A stretch of 64,000 bases of DNA, from positions 1 to 64,000 of the forward strand of contig VCMS01000171.1 in assembly GCA_022539475.1 (NCBI GenBank). The letters are read 5' to 3'. Below are positions 1-11,860 of this stretch, piece after piece (position 1 is the stretch's first letter; every line of letters begins with the position of its first letter). The notes under the pieces are model-generated. The model saw only the letters and a program-made list of their open reading frames with translations. It was not told where the DNA came from and did no database searches. The translations under genes were made by a program, and so were the position numbers. The stretch comes from Gracilaria domingensis. Lineage: Eukaryota > Rhodophyta > Florideophyceae > Gracilariales > Gracilariaceae.

Positions 1-1100
1 GTCGAATAAACGGGAGAGCGATGGAGAAGCCGGATGAACATTCGGACACATTGTGTAGCCAAGCGTGGAAGACGGATGGAAGGGCTTGAGGAGGAGAGAC
101 CGAAATGCGGTGGGAGCGGAGCAGCGCCACGGAGGGCGGGGCCATCGACCGGAGGCGTCACTTATTCACTGCCCCATATAAAACGCACAGCACACCACCA
201 GGTAGGTGGTGGTGTGGGTGAGAACAGGTGCTTTTGGTGGGCATTGTGTAGTAGAAGTGGTCTCCAGGGGGTCCTCAGGGGGGGGTACTTTCGGCGGTAA
301 TATACACACGTGGCGTTTCGTCAGATGCGCCGTCCGGAACCGCGGTTCGCCGAGGTTATCGCCGAGATATAGCTATTTGATCTCGGCTATGAACTCGGCG
401 AACCGCGGTTCCCACACTCGCCTCGGGCGATGTTCAAAGTGTACGAACGCCAGTGTTTTCTAACGTTGGTTTTACATACTAGACATAATAATCACTGCAA
501 ACATAACCTGGGACTATGCCGCAGCGGTCTTGATGTGTTTAGCATCACCACTCTCGTCTCTCTATGTCATAGACCCGCTCAGTTTCTCGGTAATGATCCG
601 TCGCAGACCGGCTCTCCACCATTGTTTCGACGCTTCCCGGAGTTGCCGTGCGCTTCCAGCATTTAGATCATCTCCCGAAACTTCTACGTATTCACAGATA
701 CTCGTTTACTTCGCGTCCTTTCGATTCTCAAGTTCTTACATGGCCGTCACCGAAAGTGACGCTCGGCTTCGACTGTTAAGCGAGTGGTGCTGGCCGATGA
801 GAAGACGGCACGAGATAATCTCGAGCGCATTCTCTAGGCGCGTGTTCGATTCAGCCCAGCATGGCAACGCGTTTCTTTGAATGTTGGGGTTTTGTTATTG
901 ACGTTGCGAGATGCGTATGCCGCTTCAAGAAGTGGTTACTGGTAATCCGAGTGAAGTTGGTACACGGAACTTGTGGAATTACGCGCTGATATCAAACCGT
1001 TGAACAGCCCTGGCATGCTGACACGAGAGGTTTCATCAACCACTAGGGTCACAGGGTCCTTTTCCAAAAACTACTCCGCCGCAAAAGAAGTCCCACGAAG
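1..1100. other. No intact gene; probable decayed promoter region of copy 1
   Basis: No convincing coding sequence was seen. Measured back from the recognisable SET remnant, the methyltransferase start of copy 1 would fall near 1.1 kb. This stretch would then correspond to the divergent promoter of copy 2. It contains a TATA-like element (catataaa, near 175) and a strong hairpin at 336-412. Confidence 0.4.
336..412. repeat. Long perfect-arm hairpin
   Basis: A 19-bp arm at 336-354 is perfectly complementary to 394-412. Inside it a second 8-bp stem (361-368 with 380-387) surrounds a short AT-rich centre, giving a nested cruciform. It lies upstream of the methyltransferase-SET remnant, as the nested GC palindromes of copy 2 (16.4-16.6 kb) do. 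Confidence 0.85.
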
Positions 1101-4100
1101 CATCTGTCCTGACGTCGCGTTTTCTGAGGCAGGGGTCCTCAATAGATAAACGCGTAACAAACTGATCTAGACGACCGAGTAATTCGTGATCGCGCGTGAC
1201 GAGACTTTGTTTACACACTGGAGTTTGAACAAAGGATCTGTCGACAAACGGTAGCTCGCTATCAATAGAAGGGCTTCTGATAGCACCGTCCTTCAAACGA
1301 CATGGTCCTAGTCAACGTACAGCCACGACGCAAAGAGAACTACGTTCCCAGGATTGGCCTGCCCACTCGTTTCAACGCAGGTTACTACTATCTACCTTCT
1401 TCGTGAAGCATATATTCGGAGAGAAATCTGCCCAGCGGCGACGAGAGAACAGACCCGGGAAGGGAACCATCAGATGCCTGTGGCAGTTCGTCCCGACGGC
1501 TACACTAGCTTCGAATGAGACGCACGCGGAGACGGCCACCTGGCACATGCAGTGCAGAACGATTTGTAAGGGACTGGATTTCTTTGCCATCAACCTTAGC
1601 TTTGCGCCTCGATGGTGAGCCAGTCATGTTTTGCTTGCCATACATGCTTGTACGGAAAAAGAAAGTCGCTTGGGTCCATGTCATATACACCGACCTCTGT
1701 TGGGTACAGTCCGGAGTCAGCTTTCTACATCACGTTGGGGGAAGCACTGAAACTCAACGTTAGATGTCCCGACACCGATTTCTTGAGTTCATACTCTTAC
1801 CGGATATTATCGACGCCAACCCTTACGCGCGCGATCATTCGCACACACGCAGCCCCTACTCTGCAGATGTAGCACAGATTCGCTGATTATATACAATAGC
1901 ATAATGTCCCAACGGTCAGATGGAATTTGTTGAGCTTCAGACTTCACCCGCACCGCTAAGTACCACAACACACCATTCCGAGCCGTTTCAGATAGTACTT
2001 CCTCAAGAAGAGTACGTGGTCTTGATCTAGTTCCGTCAAGCGATGTTCTGTACTATAACTCCAACCGATGCTCGACTTGTTCCGTAGGGCCGCTCCTTCA
2101 GAGACAGATGGAGGAGTAATACCGGTCCCACGGTTAAGGTTGAGGACATCGATACAGATTCCGAGCTCCTCCAAGAGGAACGCCGAGGGAAAGCTCAGTT
2201 AACTCCGATGTCATCGTCATTCTCGATAGCGACAATGAAGAAGGTGATGACACCTGGTGCGCCGCGTCTGTTGAGGCCGAGCCGAAGACTCACCGTTCCA
2301 GATGGGCGTTCTCCCCCCTCATGAACTTTGATACAGCGCCGCCGTTACAATGCTCTAGATATGGTGCGAGGAGCGATGAGAGACAGACAATCTCTCAATG
2401 CATTGTGGTGGATATTGCAACGAATCCTGGTGAATGGCTGCATGGGTACTCAATCTTCCCATCGCAATACGTCTTGGACAAGCGCAAACGTCTCAGCTTC
2501 GCTGCCTCACAGACCCACCATGAAATGGTCATCCGCGACACGAGTACGGGACGAATTGAGCTTGACGAGAACATAATGGAAATACTCTCGCGGAACATCA
2601 TGCATCCATGGCCTTCGACCAGGAAGGATCATCTTCGTTTCTGTCTGCAGTATGCGACCAGTTTGGGAGACTGATGATGAGATTTTGACGAGAGCACAAG
2701 TGGAGAGCAAGCGGAAGAAAACTACGTGCATATTCTAGTGGAGTTCACGCCCATGAACTTCATTCGTTCTCGTTCGACACCACGTTGAGAACCCTGCGGA
2801 GTAATACTACTCGCCTCGTTGGGCGACGGAGATACGCCGTGCATGGTCGTGAGGATGGAAACCGAGTACGACAGGAACAGAAGGTAATAGGTCAACCTAT
2901 CAAGAACTTAACTACTTTCAGCTCGCTATCTCTGGGCACCTATTCTATCATTGACACAGCGTTCCAAATCTTACGCCTGGGGAGAAGTCCGATGAGAGAG
3001 CTGAGAGTGGTAGAATGAATTCGAACCGGCGAACGCTCGTCCAGAACAAAAAGGTCGAGGCAACTACTGATGGAGCTAGATAGCGTAAGGTATTCTCGAA
3101 TGCACCATGGAGGAGTTGGCTGGTGATCTCTACTAACCGGGAACGTTTACTCGGTGCGGCCGCCTGGCATGGTAATGGATATTGAAGGGCGGCGTCGGCG
3201 TTTCATGTGGATGTCGAGCAAAGAACGTGAGCGCAGGCTGTTTCTCTCATCGCCAAGCGAGCAATGCTATTGGTGCATATAACGTCAAGAAAGTGGGGCG
3301 CCTAATTGGAATTGACGATGAAAGAAACCGGGTACGACATGAGGTAGTTCCAATAGCGCTTATGTGATGCGGAATGCCAAATTTCCTTGAAACGGAAAAC
3401 GCAAAGAGCGTTCGACTCATGATGGGAGATGCACCAAGGGAGTCCCATCGGTATCCAAGTCTTTCCCATTCCATATCCATGCGCTAACCTCAGTCGCACC
3501 TATAGGGAATGACTGGTCATTATCACTAACCGTACAAGAGAAACCGTCCATGAGTGGAGCACTAGTGTACCTCTAGCAAGGAAAGCATGATCACGCTATG
3601 GGATCACCAGGTGACAAACTCTTTAAGCTCTCTGTCGAGGACATCGCTATGGGCTCTATGTGAAGAAGTGAATAACAAAACATGTTGTGCGCAGCGCTCA
3701 CGCAAGTGGATAAATGGAGTATTACGAGTAGGTGCGTCAGAGCTTTGAGAGAGCGTTTTCCGAAAGGGAGGTTATGTGGATACTTTTATGGGAACTTGGT
3801 GTATCATGAATATCTGAGGAGCCGAACGCAATACCACCACATGTTGGACCGTATATCGGATAGGAACGACGAGATGCTGGGGGCCAACTAAGCATCTTGC
3901 GGTTCAGCGAAGTTATTGCATGCAAGTGAGGCTGAAGGGGCAAATGTACAACATCTCCCCGCAATTCATATACTGAAGCCTCAACGCTGGTCCATCGCCT
4001 GGATATTCCTGAGCTCCTTTCTGTGTAGTCCGGCTATATCAATGACGCAGCCGTCATACTCGCTGAAGGTGATGGAGGACAACGGAATTGCGAAGAACAT

Positions 4101-4260
4101 GGGAATTCTAACATGGCACGCAAACCAAATGTATTCATCTTCGCGCAGCCGCCACAGAGTCATCAGGCTACAAACTTTGGGTTATTCGCACGAATCACAC
4201 GCGGATCCTCGTAGTCACGGCTCAGGGAGCATAATGGAGCACGCGGAGAATTTACGTTGA
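1100..4260 (+). pseudogene. Decayed methyltransferase-SET fusion gene (copy 1)
   Basis: Several short reading frames align in order with the intact protein at 16983-20120. At 2321-2674 the frame resembles residues about 450-530 of the intact protein, but the catalytic DPPF tetrapeptide has become HPWP. The next frame, around 2670-2740, matches the stretch after DPPF (DDEILTRAQ against EEDMIRTAD). Around 3150-3300 a frame resembles the region spanning methyltransferase motif I and the CFSH sequence, with an internal loss. At 3760-3810 FYGNLVY matches the SET strand FYGTLVY, and at about 4035-4050 YINDA matches again. Multiple frameshifts and stops make this a clear pseudogene. The start near 1.1 kb is extrapolated; solid similarity begins near 2.2 kb. 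Confidence 0.7.
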
Positions 4261-5094
4261 CTATGGACACATATCCTTGGGAAAGGTTTAATCCTAGGTT
4301 CTCAGACAGATTTTCCTTGGCTTCGTATGGGCTCAATGTAAGTGAGAAAAGCTTTGTGAACGGTAACATTGTATATGAAGTCAGCTTCTGCTATGATTGC
4401 GCAGAACATAGTACTCTCCCATCTATGTAACACTCAAGCTGTACGTGTAACATAATTGAAATGCCATAAGTGGTATGAAGAGTCGTTGAAGAGTGGCCGT
4501 ACTCGTGTATACCTGCAGGAGCAGGGCGCAACATCCGGGAAAATCGGACCAAGTCGTAATATGGAGCCGGGAAAAGGTCCAAAAAATTGAAAAGTCCGAT
4601 GCCCGCCACAAATGCTGGCCAGAAGTTTTCTCCATATATGCAGTCGAAGGTTTAATTCCATCCCATTTCGAATATCTAGTGTCCTGCACACCGAGTACGT
4701 GACCCTCCACATATCATCTCTCAATCAATATACCTCAGTAATCGGTTCACTGTTTCTATTCTGGTTCCGTAATACTACCCGAGAGCGCACGAAGGCCGAA
4801 GGAGATCTCGATGGTCCTCAACGTGCGGAGCATGCAGGTGGTACAATCCGCGAAAGGCATCGGTACAAGCCGAGCGCTGGCGATACTTGGGGGTGGCCAA
4901 ACGTAGAGCGCGCTCGTCTCACGAAGTAGTGCTCACTCAATGGGAGAGGTAGCCGAGCCGACACCTCGTGCTGGAAAAAACCCCTAGTGGGGCCCCGCAA
5001 AAACAAAATCTTATCTACAGTATCGGAAAGTAAAACCGAAGCAAGGTAGAGTCAGCGAGCTGAGCTTCCACATGCACTACGGAACGGACAGTAA
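4261..5094. other. Gene-free stretch within copy 1
   Basis: No supported gene was seen. In copy 2 the equivalent interval (20121-20362) is much shorter, so some insertion or expansion has happened here. Only short frames without recognisable features are present. Confidence 0.4.
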
Positions 5095-7388
5095 GTGAAA
5101 ACCGTTCAAGCCAAGAATAGTGCAATGCGTGGGCCTGTTACACGCCACATGGCTGCAATGGAAGAGCCAAGGGTCAGTGATGATGGAAATGTAGATATCA
5201 AAGCGATGAAAGGAAATAAGAGAAGAACGGCTGTACGTCAGAATGTAAGGAGGACAAGAGCAGTGGAGGAACAGAAGGTCCTCGTATCGATGATTGTTTC
5301 GACAAGGTGAGAACTGCGGATGACAATGCGGAGATGGAAACCGTGGATTGCGCCATCGTGAGAGCCGAACCTAGAGCCGAACCTGGGGATAGGGAGATAC
5401 CAGAAGCGCTGCCGGAACAGAACGTAACAGTTATGATTCGAGAAAAGTGAAGAGGAACGAGAAAATGAATGAGGGTGTCTCTCGTGCCAAGAAAGGCAGT
5501 AGAAGAAAGGAGCGGGAGTCCACGGACGCAGTAGATATCCAAGTGACGTCGAGGACAAGGATAACGTGGAGGCGAACGACAACGTGGACGCCGGAAATGC
5601 AACGCATATGGCTCCCATCGAAGGCAGGCATGATTCCGTCCCTCATATTGGGTCCAGACACAAGGAAGACGAAGACGAAAACGAGATACAACCGACACCA
5701 GTCACAGGTGAGTCACAGAGAAACAGGTTCAATCAGGTCAGAAGAAGGACGAACCATGGAAATGAGAATAGACGGGTGGGGAACGATCGGCAACCTGTCA
5801 TAGCAAACGCCCGTAGAGAAGTATGGAACGATAAAGATGTTGATCGTGGTGCTTTGTCACGGAGCTTTCCCTGCATGGTGCAATGGAAGAAGATGAAGAT
5901 GAATCCCTTACTCCGCGATACGAGCTTTTGGAAAAGATCGGGAAACTGAAGGGAGATCTGTATCGTACAATAGAGGACAAGCAAAGTCTGAAAATGAGCG
6001 TACGACTTGCTCAGAAGAACATAGAGCAACTGGAGGTTAAGGTCAGAGAACAAGAGGTTCTCATACACTCTTTGAGAGAGGCTCTCAGACGTGGAGGGAA
6101 AAGGAACGAACGTGACAGTAACAAGAGCAGGAAGCGGTACAACATTGACGTGAACGACGAGTTTGTTGGTGTTGCGAAGACCGTCTATGACTCCATACTT
6201 CAATACGCCAAAGACGAGACAAGAGAGCTATGCTTCGAGATGAGTATACCGGCAAGGAACTGGGGCAACCGAAGTGAGACAGTTGGACCTGAGAAAGACG
6301 ACAGTGTGCTGGTTGTTGATGGGAAGGAGATAGTGCCACGGTGCCCAATGGATCTTGCCATGGAATGAGGGCGTACACGCCATCCGTACGTGGTGGAGGC
6401 GACCATTTGTTGATGCAAATTGTGGAGACGGAGGTAATGAAGCCACGTTGGGAATCTATCCGAGGAATGAAAATGGAAGATGACTGTGTGAAACAGTTAA
6501 CGCACGACATTTGTTTGCGCAGAAGGTTGAAACAGGCTTTAAGTGATGCAATAGGTGTTCGAAAACGCCATGCGAAGGAGAAGTTATTGATGGGACTAGG
6601 TTACGACATGCTTGTAAGGACCCCGATAAAAAATGATGAAATGGAGCAGAACAAGTATGAAATACAAACCAGAGAGGTACGTGAAAACTCCTACCCGAAG
6701 ATGCAAATGGATGTGAGATTCTGTCGTCGTGGAGAACTCAGAAGGTAGAAGATATATGTTTCTCGGGCTTTAACCCATATCATGCAACCGAAGATGAACC
6801 ATGTGACTTGCTTTTTCGGAACAGCCTGAGCTTGGAGGTGCTGCGTGAGTTCATGGGCTACGACGTTTTACAAACAAGTTCGAGGAATACCGAAGAGAGG
6901 GATCCAGTGGATGGAACAATTATGCATCTGGCACGTCTTGATGCCTGGATAGCGTCCGTTGTTCGCGCGACAGAGTCTGAACGAGGGAGAGGTGGTAAGA
7001 GACAAGTGTTGTTCTCCAACTTGTTCGGGAAATATCTACCACTGGCACTTGAGAGTATACTGAAGACCGTGAGGGTCCGCATGCAGCAGAGTTATCCAAC
7101 AGAGTTCAGAATGGCCCATCGAATGCTGAAGATGCGCGGCATGGAAATGATGACCGGGTGGGCACTGTGGTTTACTGGATTCCGTCGAAAAGGAAAATGT
7201 ACCTTGCTGTCCGAGAAGATGTGTTTATGGGAGAGATCTCTGAGAAGCTCGGAGCTGTACTGGATTGCTATGTTGGATGCTGCAGTCGGGGAGACCGTAT
7301 GTTCTACGACATAACTGCAGAGAGGGATATGAGGGAAAGGTCTGTGCAAGAAGGATTACATGAGGAGAATTGGATAGAACGTCACTAA
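5095..7388 (+). pseudogene. Decayed coiled-coil/basic protein gene (copy 1)
   Basis: This is the relic of the gene intact at 20363-22759. Segment 5883-6364 keeps the coiled coil, the GKRNERD-type basic linker and the conserved NWGNR sequence. Segment 6341-6748 keeps a stretch resembling RQRMRQTMSDVVGVRKR. Segments 6808-7314 and 7158-7388 carry the C-terminal half, including EFMGYDV against EFIGYDV and the final DCYVG against DCFVG. The pieces lie in at least three frames, so several indels separate them. The N-terminal repeat-rich part is barely recognisable. The end faces the transposase stop at 7405, as in copy 2. Confidence 0.75.
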
Positions 7389-7404
7389 TGCATTATGGTT
7401 TACG

Positions 7405-10400
7405 TTACGAAAGTTTGGTGATTGGATGGTAGTGTACACGAGCTCGGGGATTGCGATAGAATCTGTTAATGTAGAATCGGTGGAACTTCCAGTGCAATGG
7501 AGGGAAAAAGGGGCGTGCGGGATAGTTTTGTCGGAGGATGTGTACCGAGCCTTTGATCGAAGAGAATGGGACGAGACCGAACCATGGGGATACAGATGCA
7601 GTTGTTGACCGTTTTAGAGAATTGGAGGTTTGCAATGTGTGATCTTCCTCGTCATCCGTGGCCCAGCGGAGGGAAATGCAGTTCAAGGATTCGTCAATGT
7701 TATCCAACGGCTCCGTTACCTCGAAGAAGCGAACAAAGGCAAATTCAGAATCGGAATTGCTTTGGTTACATCTGCTAAAGCGAACCAGGGCAAAGACTTT
7801 GCATACCCATGCGGTCGGGAAGTCACAACCGGGAGGAGGAGTTCCATTAACCAGGACGGTAGAGAATTTTGGGGACTTGGAAGGGCCGAAAGAAGTGGTT
7901 GCAAAAATACGTTCACACAAAGAGACCTCCGGCTCTCGCAGTCTAATGCATTGAAAGTGACGATCGTAGTCATCCAGCGAGGGGCAGAATCCAGAAACAA
8001 TGTAAGCGGAGTTAACGACGGTGATTTTGATGTCATGGGGGTTGTCCAACGGTTGAAGAGTTTCTAAGCTTAGGGTACGGAAGGAAGAGAGGGCGTCGCG
8101 AGAGATTTGGTTGATGAACTGCAATGTAGTTTTGGAGAACAAATCTGTGAGAGCAGATGACCGGACGTTTGGATGGGACCGTAGATACTTGTCGGCCGTG
8201 ATGATGTCGAAGAGGGAGAATGAACTACCATCACGAACCATGGAGGGACACCGCTGCGACAAACGACTGGCCGAGTTGGTAGACATGGAGAAGTGTTTCC
8301 TTACCGAGATGGAGTGTAAGAAATCTTGCGACTCTTGGATTGAGTCCACTGTTTCCTTATGCGCAGTTGATCTTCTGCGAGAGGTACGGCGGTAGTGGTT
8401 CTTGAACAGGAGATGCGCGTGCTCGTACAACCTGCATCACCGAAATGGAGGTCTCCGTATCGACGGATGTCTGGAATGATGTGATCCAGGAGATGGAATT
8501 TGAGAGTACGAAAGTTGGATGCCTGGTATGGACCCAAAACTGAGACAGTTTGAGTCTTGAAGTTCTTGATGAGAGTCTCCAAAGAGCGTAAGCGATCATC
8601 AGTCCATTCTGGGGCAGTGTGGTAGTGAATAACGTTATTGACGAGATCGACGTAAGAGGTGAAAATGGTGGTTATTGGGGCGGGAGATACTTCACCGCAG
8701 CAACGGTCGAAGAATGCACCGATGAAGGGGAAGACCATGTCCAGGGCGCGATAGTCCTTTGCTTCTAGCATGCCTCTGATTCCGTCAGTGGTGAAGAAGC
8801 CGTTGAGAGACTTACCCTTTTCAGATGTCGAGAAATCAATATGAAGCCCTGGAGCCGGAAACGAGCGTTCGATGTCAGCTAGGATGGAGTTGGCGTGAGT
8901 AAGAATAGATGTTCTGATGGACCGAAACGACCTGGAGGATCCATTGAAGCCCACGGAAGTGTGAAGAGAATCGGACTTCAGGCGTTCGATTGTGGCGAGT
9001 TTGATGAGTTTAGAGATGCCAAGGTGAAAGTTGTGAAGGTACTCGAAGGAGAAGATTGAATAAGGAGTGAGCAGTGAAGAGATGTTGAGAAGAGGGTAAG
9101 ATTCCAGAAAGGACTTGTATGGAGAGAGAGAGGTGGAGTGGAGAAGTTCTGCAGCTTCTTCTTTGAGGTTCCTTGCAACCCGTGGTCTATGGGAGAGGAG
9201 AGCAGAATCTGCCTCGAGAAGTAGGTCATCATGTCTTTTTCTGGTTTGCAAAGTGTGTGAGAGGGTTCGCTCTGTGAGAGTAGGTTGGTAGAGGTTGAGT
9301 TTTGAACGAGGGAGGAGACACCGGTGGCAGGGTCTGCTTGGCTTTGTGCCATGAAGTACTGCGAGAATGTCCTTGGCTTCGGGGATGTCAGCGCTGTAGT
9401 TGGAGATGACTGGATGGCATTGACGAAGGACTCCTTTGGCGTCGCGGAAGGGAAAACCCTTCATACCGATATGATACAGAGGTTTGAGGATGGTTTCTTG
9501 GGACTCCTGGACGAGCTGCATGCGCACAATGCGGGTCACGCTGGGGGTTGAGGGAGCGACTTCCAAGGAATCTGTGTCAGTGGAGGACGAGTCGGAGGTG
9601 AAGGATGTGGGTATGTATCCGACGAGTGTGTAGTTCTGCGTGATGCACTTTCTGCGGAAGGCGTCATTGAAATTGAGGAGGGTGATGTGAAGAGGATACG
9701 ACGTAACAGAAGAACTTTTCAAAGAGGTGGAAGACTTGTCTGAATATAGTTGAACGAGGCCGACGAACGAGTCTGTGCCGGTGATACTGGGATCGTGCCA
9801 GATGACGTCGGGGTCCGGAGAATGCATGATATGCCTCTTGATAGTCGGGACGACATGGCGGCCGAGTTCCGAAGCCATAGGGTGTGCGATTGCGGTAGTT
9901 CCTGTTCTTGAAGCTTGTTTGAGTGGATGAAAGAAGGAGTTGCTGTGGGATGCGAGACGAAGTTGTTGTAGAAGAACCTGAACGGGGTCCCTGAGGTAGA
10001 GGGTGGCGGAGAAGTTATGGTTTTTGTCATGGATGATGGTTGAGGTGAACCCAATGGAGCTGACTGTTTCTTCGAAGATTTTGGAGTGCAGTTTCAGACA
10101 TTCGGCAGCGGAAGTGATGGAGGTCTGGAAGAGGGAAGAGGGAAAGGTGGATTGCCTGAGAATGTTGATGAGCTCGTCAGCAGAACGCTTTCCGAGTTTT
10201 GTGGCGATGGAGGATATGTAGGTGACGAGGTTATGGATGTGGTCTTTCTGTGAGGGTGGAGAGGGGGAGAAGGCGTTACCTGAGCCTGTGGAAGGGGACT
10301 CGGAGGCGAGTTGGTGATGCGGGCTGAGTATCTGTGCTGCGTCGGATGAGCGTAGGGAGAGAGCAAGCTGTTCCTGGAGATAAGGGTCGTCGTCTGCGAG

Positions 10401-10622
10401 TGCTACGTTATCGGACGGGCGGTTAGAGGGGGGGAAGGAAGGGGGTTCGGTGTTGTTGAGTCTGCGGCGCTTGGTTCGGGGAGGGAAGTGGGATCCTCGA
10501 TGAGGTGTTGGGGTGAGAAACGGGTTTGGGTCAGTCCTGTGTCTGCATCGCTTCTGATGCTGGGCGAGAGAGGCTAGGGACTGTGTATGGAATGAGCAGC
10601 GGGGGAAACAACAGTTGTGCAT
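7405..10622 (-). pseudogene. Plavaka/CACTA-like transposase with one frameshift (copy 1)
   Basis: Two overlapping minus-strand frames (10622-8301, 773 residues, and 8430-7405, 341 residues) together match the copy-2 transposase end to end. A single missing base between about 8426 and 8431, just after the GDAG sequence, accounts for the break. The N-terminus has a Cys-rich finger (C-x3-C-x12-H-x3-C, residues 5-26), then a serine/proline-rich linker. Next comes the catalytic region with YSDKSST (first Asp), SADIPEAKD (second Asp) and a C-x2-C pair. The C-terminal domain (FAFVRFFEV, then INRFYRN) is intact here, unlike in copy 2. The YSDK plus D-I-P-E plus C-x2-C pattern is what I recall of Plavaka-type CACTA transposases; family assignment is from memory of motifs. 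Confidence 0.75.
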
Positions 10623-11605
10623 CGCTGGGTGAGAGGGTATGAAAGTAGTGAGGGAAGTTGCTTGCAGAGGGAGGTCGGTGGTGATGGTGCGGCGCAGAAT
10701 CTTGGAGCACCCAGCAGGGGAGAGTATAAAGTGTGTTTATACGCCACCAACTCCACCGTGCACTTGATCGTTTACGTACTTTTCCTGCATGTTTCAGTGT
10801 GGGGAGGATTTCGAACTTTTCTGAACACAACTTTCAAAAATTTTCGCGGACGGCGCATTACGCGGCCGGCGATGATTGACGTACAGTGTGGCTGCGATTG
10901 AAGTTCTTCTTCTGTGGGCTTCAGTGGCGTTGCCTCTGAGTCCTGTCCTGGGATGTGAAACGTGCGAAACAGGTAAGTCGAGGCGTAAATGTTTGATATG
11001 GCGAATATGCGCGACTCTGACCAGTGTTTTTGCGCGGCGGCGGCTGTGTGCGAGAATGAGCGCGACAGGTTCATGAAGCTGCAGCGTGCGGAATCTTTGG
11101 ATTGGAACCGGAGTAGTTCAGGTTTTTTATGTTTTGGGATGCGTACTGAATGGGTTCAATGTAAGTGAGACCTTTTGATGCTGATGTTGTTTGCGAAGTC
11201 TAACTGCGGAACGTTACGTGATTTTGCGAGACGCACGGAGAACTTTTGGAAGCAGGTTAGCGTGAATGTCTTGGGCGGGGGCCTGTGGGTAAGTTTGAGG
11301 AGCTTTTTGTTCGACTTTTGATGTGAATGCTAACTGGATAATGGTGTATGCGTATGCGTAGGGCTTTTGGGACAGTTTGATGCGTGTTGTCGAGGGTATT
11401 GGTGAGGTAGGGGACACGTGGTAAGTAGATGAGTGTTCATTTGAGAATGTTTCGAAGAGCGAAGAGTTAGCTAACGGGATATGTGACTGCGCGGCGGGGG
11501 CTGTTTGCGAGAATGAGCGCGATAGGTTCATGGAGTTATAGCGTGCGGGATCTTTGGATTGGAAGTGGAATGGGGATGGGGCGGAAGGCGGTGGTTTACT
11601 TCAAG

Positions 11606-11684
11606 CACTTCACATCCAGAAACACGTTACACATAGGAAACGAAGTTCGTTTCCTATGTGTAACGTGTTTTTTGAGGTGAAGTG
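11606..11684. repeat. MITE-like perfect foldback 1
   Basis: Perfect 24-bp arms (11621-11644 and 11646-11669) are separated by one base. A second 8-bp stem lies outside them (11606-11613 with 11677-11684). It has no coding capacity and sits inside the duplicated exon/intron-like block. Confidence 0.9.
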
Positions 11685-11752
11685 GATAAAGGAGAATGGT
11701 TACGATGTGGCTGGGGGGTTGGGTTTCTAGAGGAATCATGCTAATGACCCTG

Positions 11753-11860
11753 AACTCTGACGAACAAGAGTTTGGGGTCATGGAAAGAATGATTACCTCA
11801 ACGGAGGCCTTCCAGGTAATCATTCTTTGCCATTAATCCAAATTCTTGTTCGTCAGAGTT
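11753..11860. repeat. MITE-like foldback 2
   Basis: Outer 17-bp arms at 11753-11769 and 11844-11860 and inner 15-bp arms at 11784-11798 and 11814-11828 form a two-stage hairpin with a loop of about 15 bases. The sequence differs from the foldback 70 bp upstream, so the two are separate elements. Confidence 0.85.

Larger units (their letters stand above)
1..10900. mobile_element. Copy 1 of the methyltransferase-carrying transposon, decayed
   Basis: This stretch contains, in order, remnants of a methyltransferase-SET gene (plus), a coiled-coil gene (plus) and a Plavaka-like transposase (minus). Order, orientation and spacing match the better preserved unit at 12.4-26.4 kb. The ParB-like gene expected on the left is not visible and would lie at or beyond the window edge. 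Decay is uneven: the transposase has one indel, while the two accessory genes are shredded. No terminal inverted repeat or target duplication was recognised, so both limits are approximate; the right limit is placed just beyond the transposase start. Confidence 0.65.

Noticed and set aside
10772-11531. Two minus-strand frames both beginning MNLSRSFS
   Set aside because: The similarity comes from the duplicated DNA block; the plus-strand splice-like signals explain it better and the frames diverge quickly.
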